DNA from: Alcanivorax limicola
GTDB lineage: Bacteria > Pseudomonadota > Gammaproteobacteria > Pseudomonadales > Alcanivoracaceae
Direction of reading: 5' to 3'
NCBI RefSeq assembly: GCF_019931215.1
Contig: NZ_JAIOUB010000001.1
Coordinates: 961,955-1,025,954, forward strand
DNA length: 64,000 bases
The position numbers were made by a program, and so were the translations under genes. Below, in pieces: positions 62,759 to 64,000 of the stretch. How positions within the stretch are numbered: the first letter of the stretch is position 1; the number at the start of each line of letters is the position of its first letter. The notes beneath the pieces were generated by a model. That model did no database searches, was not told where the DNA came from, and saw only the letters and a program-made list of their open reading frames with translations.

Positions 62759-64000
62759 TCACTGAACGTCGGGTTGGTCGACAGCCATCATCAGTTCGTC
62801 TGCATAGTGTGACAGTTCGTCGAGTATGTGGCGGTCGCGGTCGCTTCTGTCTTCCGAGGACAAGGTGGCGAGGCGTTCACGAAACGCCGTTACGCTCAAT
62901 GCGCCAGCAGGCGGTGTGTGCAGGCGCTCGCGGCAAAAGGCGATCCAGGCACCGCGCTCTTCGGCGGTCAGTGACGCGGGATAGTTGCGGGCGCGGTAGC
63001 GCCAGAGCATTTCCGGCAGGCGTGGGTCTTCAAACGGCAGGGGCTTGCCGACCAGTGCTTCGGGGTCGGTGTCGCGCACCTGGGTCATCAGGCGGCGGTC
63101 GTTGTCACTGAAAAACCCGCCGCTGTAGAGCTGTAAATCCGGGTCGGTCTGGGCTGGAAAATCACGTTGGGAAAAGACTGCGGCCAATCGGGCGTTGATG
63201 CCCTGGTGGTCAGCTTGCATGGCGTCGCGCAGCAGTTGCCAATGACGTCGGCAGGCGTCCATATCCAGTTGCAAACGTGCGGCCACCGTGTCGTCCACCA
63301 GCTTGATGGTGGCCACCATCGGTGAGCGGTTGATCTGGATTTCCCGTAGTGGAATGCGTGCCGCCGCCGGGTCCTCGCTGGTCAGTGCGTCCAGTTCCTG
63401 CGCCGAAGCGAAGACGCGGGCGCGAATGGCGTCGGCATCCAGATTGATCAGCGGTTGCGGGTCCACGCTCAGGTCATAGACGATAACGCTGTTGCGATTG
63501 GTGGGGTGCATCATCAGCGGCATCATGATGCCGGCACAGAAACGCGCAGCCGGGATCTTGCCGGAGATATGCAATACCGGCACCTGACTGACGACGTTGA
63601 GTTGCTTCGCCACTTCGTGCTTGAAGCGCAACGACAGCGCGTATTCAAACAGTTTGGGTTGTGCTTCGCGCAACAGCCTGGCCATGGCGATGGTCGCCGT
63701 CACATCGGACAGCGCATCATGGGCCGCCTCGTGGGCCAGGCCGTTGGCGCGGGTCAACTGCTCCAGCTTGAAGCTCGGGGTGCCGTCCTCGCGTTCGGGC
63801 CACTGCAGGCCCTCCGGGCGCAGTGCCCGGCACAGGCGCACTACGTCAATCAGATCCCAGCGAGAATTGCCGTTTTGCCACTCCCGGGCATAGGGGTCCA
63901 TGAAGTTGCGGTACAAGGTGTGCCGGGTGACTTCATCATCAAAGCGGATGCTGTTGTAGCCCACGCCACAGGTGCCCGGTTGCGACAGTTCGGCATGAAT
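62759..64000 (-). CDS. sbcB: Exodeoxyribonuclease I, C-terminal part
   Basis: 3'-5' single-strand DNA exonuclease used in recombination and mismatch repair. The window holds about 413 C-terminal residues; the N-terminus lies beyond base 64000. Seen: VGYNSIRFDDEVTRHTLYRNFMDPY, HEAAHDALSDVTATIAMARLL (ExoIII-type His/Asp motif), then the SH3-like and C-terminal domains (SPMVATIKL; YSGGFFSDNDRRLM; RARNYPASL). The first DEDD residues are outside the window. MutS, its partner in mismatch repair, is at the other end of the window. Confidence 0.95.
   Translation of the reverse strand: MHAELSQPGTCGVGYNSIRFDDEVTRHTLYRNFMDPYAREWQNGNSRWDLIDVVRLCRALRPEGLQWPEREDGTPSFKLEQLTRANGLAHEAAHDALSDVTATIAMARLLREAQPKLFEYALSLRFKHEVAKQLNVVSQVPVLHISGKIPAARFCAGIMMPLMMHPTNRNSVIVYDLSVDPQPLINLDADAIRARVFASAQELDALTSEDPAAARIPLREIQINRSPMVATIKLVDDTVAARLQLDMDACRRHWQLLRDAMQADHQGINARLAAVFSQRDFPAQTDPDLQLYSGGFFSDNDRRLMTQVRDTDPEALVGKPLPFEDPRLPEMLWRYRARNYPASLTAEERGAWIAFCRERLHTPPAGALSVTAFRERLATLSSEDRSDRDRHILDELSHYADELMMAVDQPDVQ

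Noticed and set aside
1-64000. CRISPR array, prophage, insertion sequence, toxin-antitoxin or defence system
   Set aside because: No regularly spaced repeats, transposase, phage structural or nuclease-defence gene found on either strand; the repeats seen are the three dyad copies and short in-gene repeats.

Overview
This is a 64 kb window of dense, high-G+C chromosomal DNA. The gene content points to an aerobic, non-fastidious gammaproteobacterium. The mutS-fdxA pair, the hda / DUF2066 / purM-purN block, sthA, apbC, smrA and slt all match gene neighbourhoods known from Pseudomonas- and Alcanivorax-like bacteria. My best guess is an Alcanivorax-type marine organism, but that is inference from gene content and not a measured placement. 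I see no prophage, insertion sequence, CRISPR array, rRNA operon or plasmid backbone. Two tRNA genes are present: Arg-CCU and Gly-CCC.

Layout. (1) 1-6.2 kb: tail of a LuxR-type response regulator coupled to a DesK/NarX-type kinase, then mutS and fdxA, then a long intergenic gap with an 18-bp palindrome, a diverged repeat and a candidate three-hairpin small RNA. (2) 6.2-14.6 kb: orphan HPt protein, two glycosyltransferases, tRNA-Arg, a START-domain protein, cardiolipin synthase, a PilZ protein, smrA and sthA. (3) 14.7-19.2 kb: a LapA-like membrane protein and a giant CSLREA surface protein that reads as two complete secreted proteins joined in frame. (4) 19.3-26.4 kb: hda, DUF2066, purM-purN, two DUF3108 paralogues, dcd, apbC. 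(5) 26.4-39 kb: a SIMPL lipoprotein, a GCS2 ligase with an AstE-like deacylase, a DUF3336 patatin lipase, a hybrid kinase, tRNA-Gly, slyD, an SDR enzyme, rsmC and slt. (6) 39-52.3 kb: an RNA-modification/thioesterase cluster, YaeQ, an M14-like peptidase with a GNAT-C39 fusion, a rhomboid protease, an unusual zinc-TM-TPR protein, a hydrolase, a GST and phoD. (7) 52.5-64 kb: a second hybrid kinase, metG, a second patatin protein, ahpC-ahpF behind an OxyR-like site, idi and the 3' part of sbcB.

The most unusual signal is a dispersed noncoding element present three times (39.0, 50.1 and 61.3 kb). Each full copy is two large hairpins joined by a conserved linker. The left hairpin closes on a perfect 20-21-bp stem and the right one on a 32-bp stem. 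All three copies lie in gaps between convergent genes, and the copies differ by clean loss or gain of whole hairpin segments. Other points of interest are two palindromes sharing TGTAAG-N6-CTTACA 42 kb apart, the candidate small RNA downstream of fdxA, the CSLREA in-frame fusion, and the orphan HPt in a window with two hybrid kinases that lack their own HPt.

Functional links: oxidative-stress and redox functions (ahpCF, sthA, fdxA, GST), nucleotide supply and genome upkeep (mutS, sbcB, hda, dcd, purMN, smrA), envelope lipid work (cls, two patatin-type enzymes, START protein, thioesterase/hotdog proteins) and several phosphorelay components.
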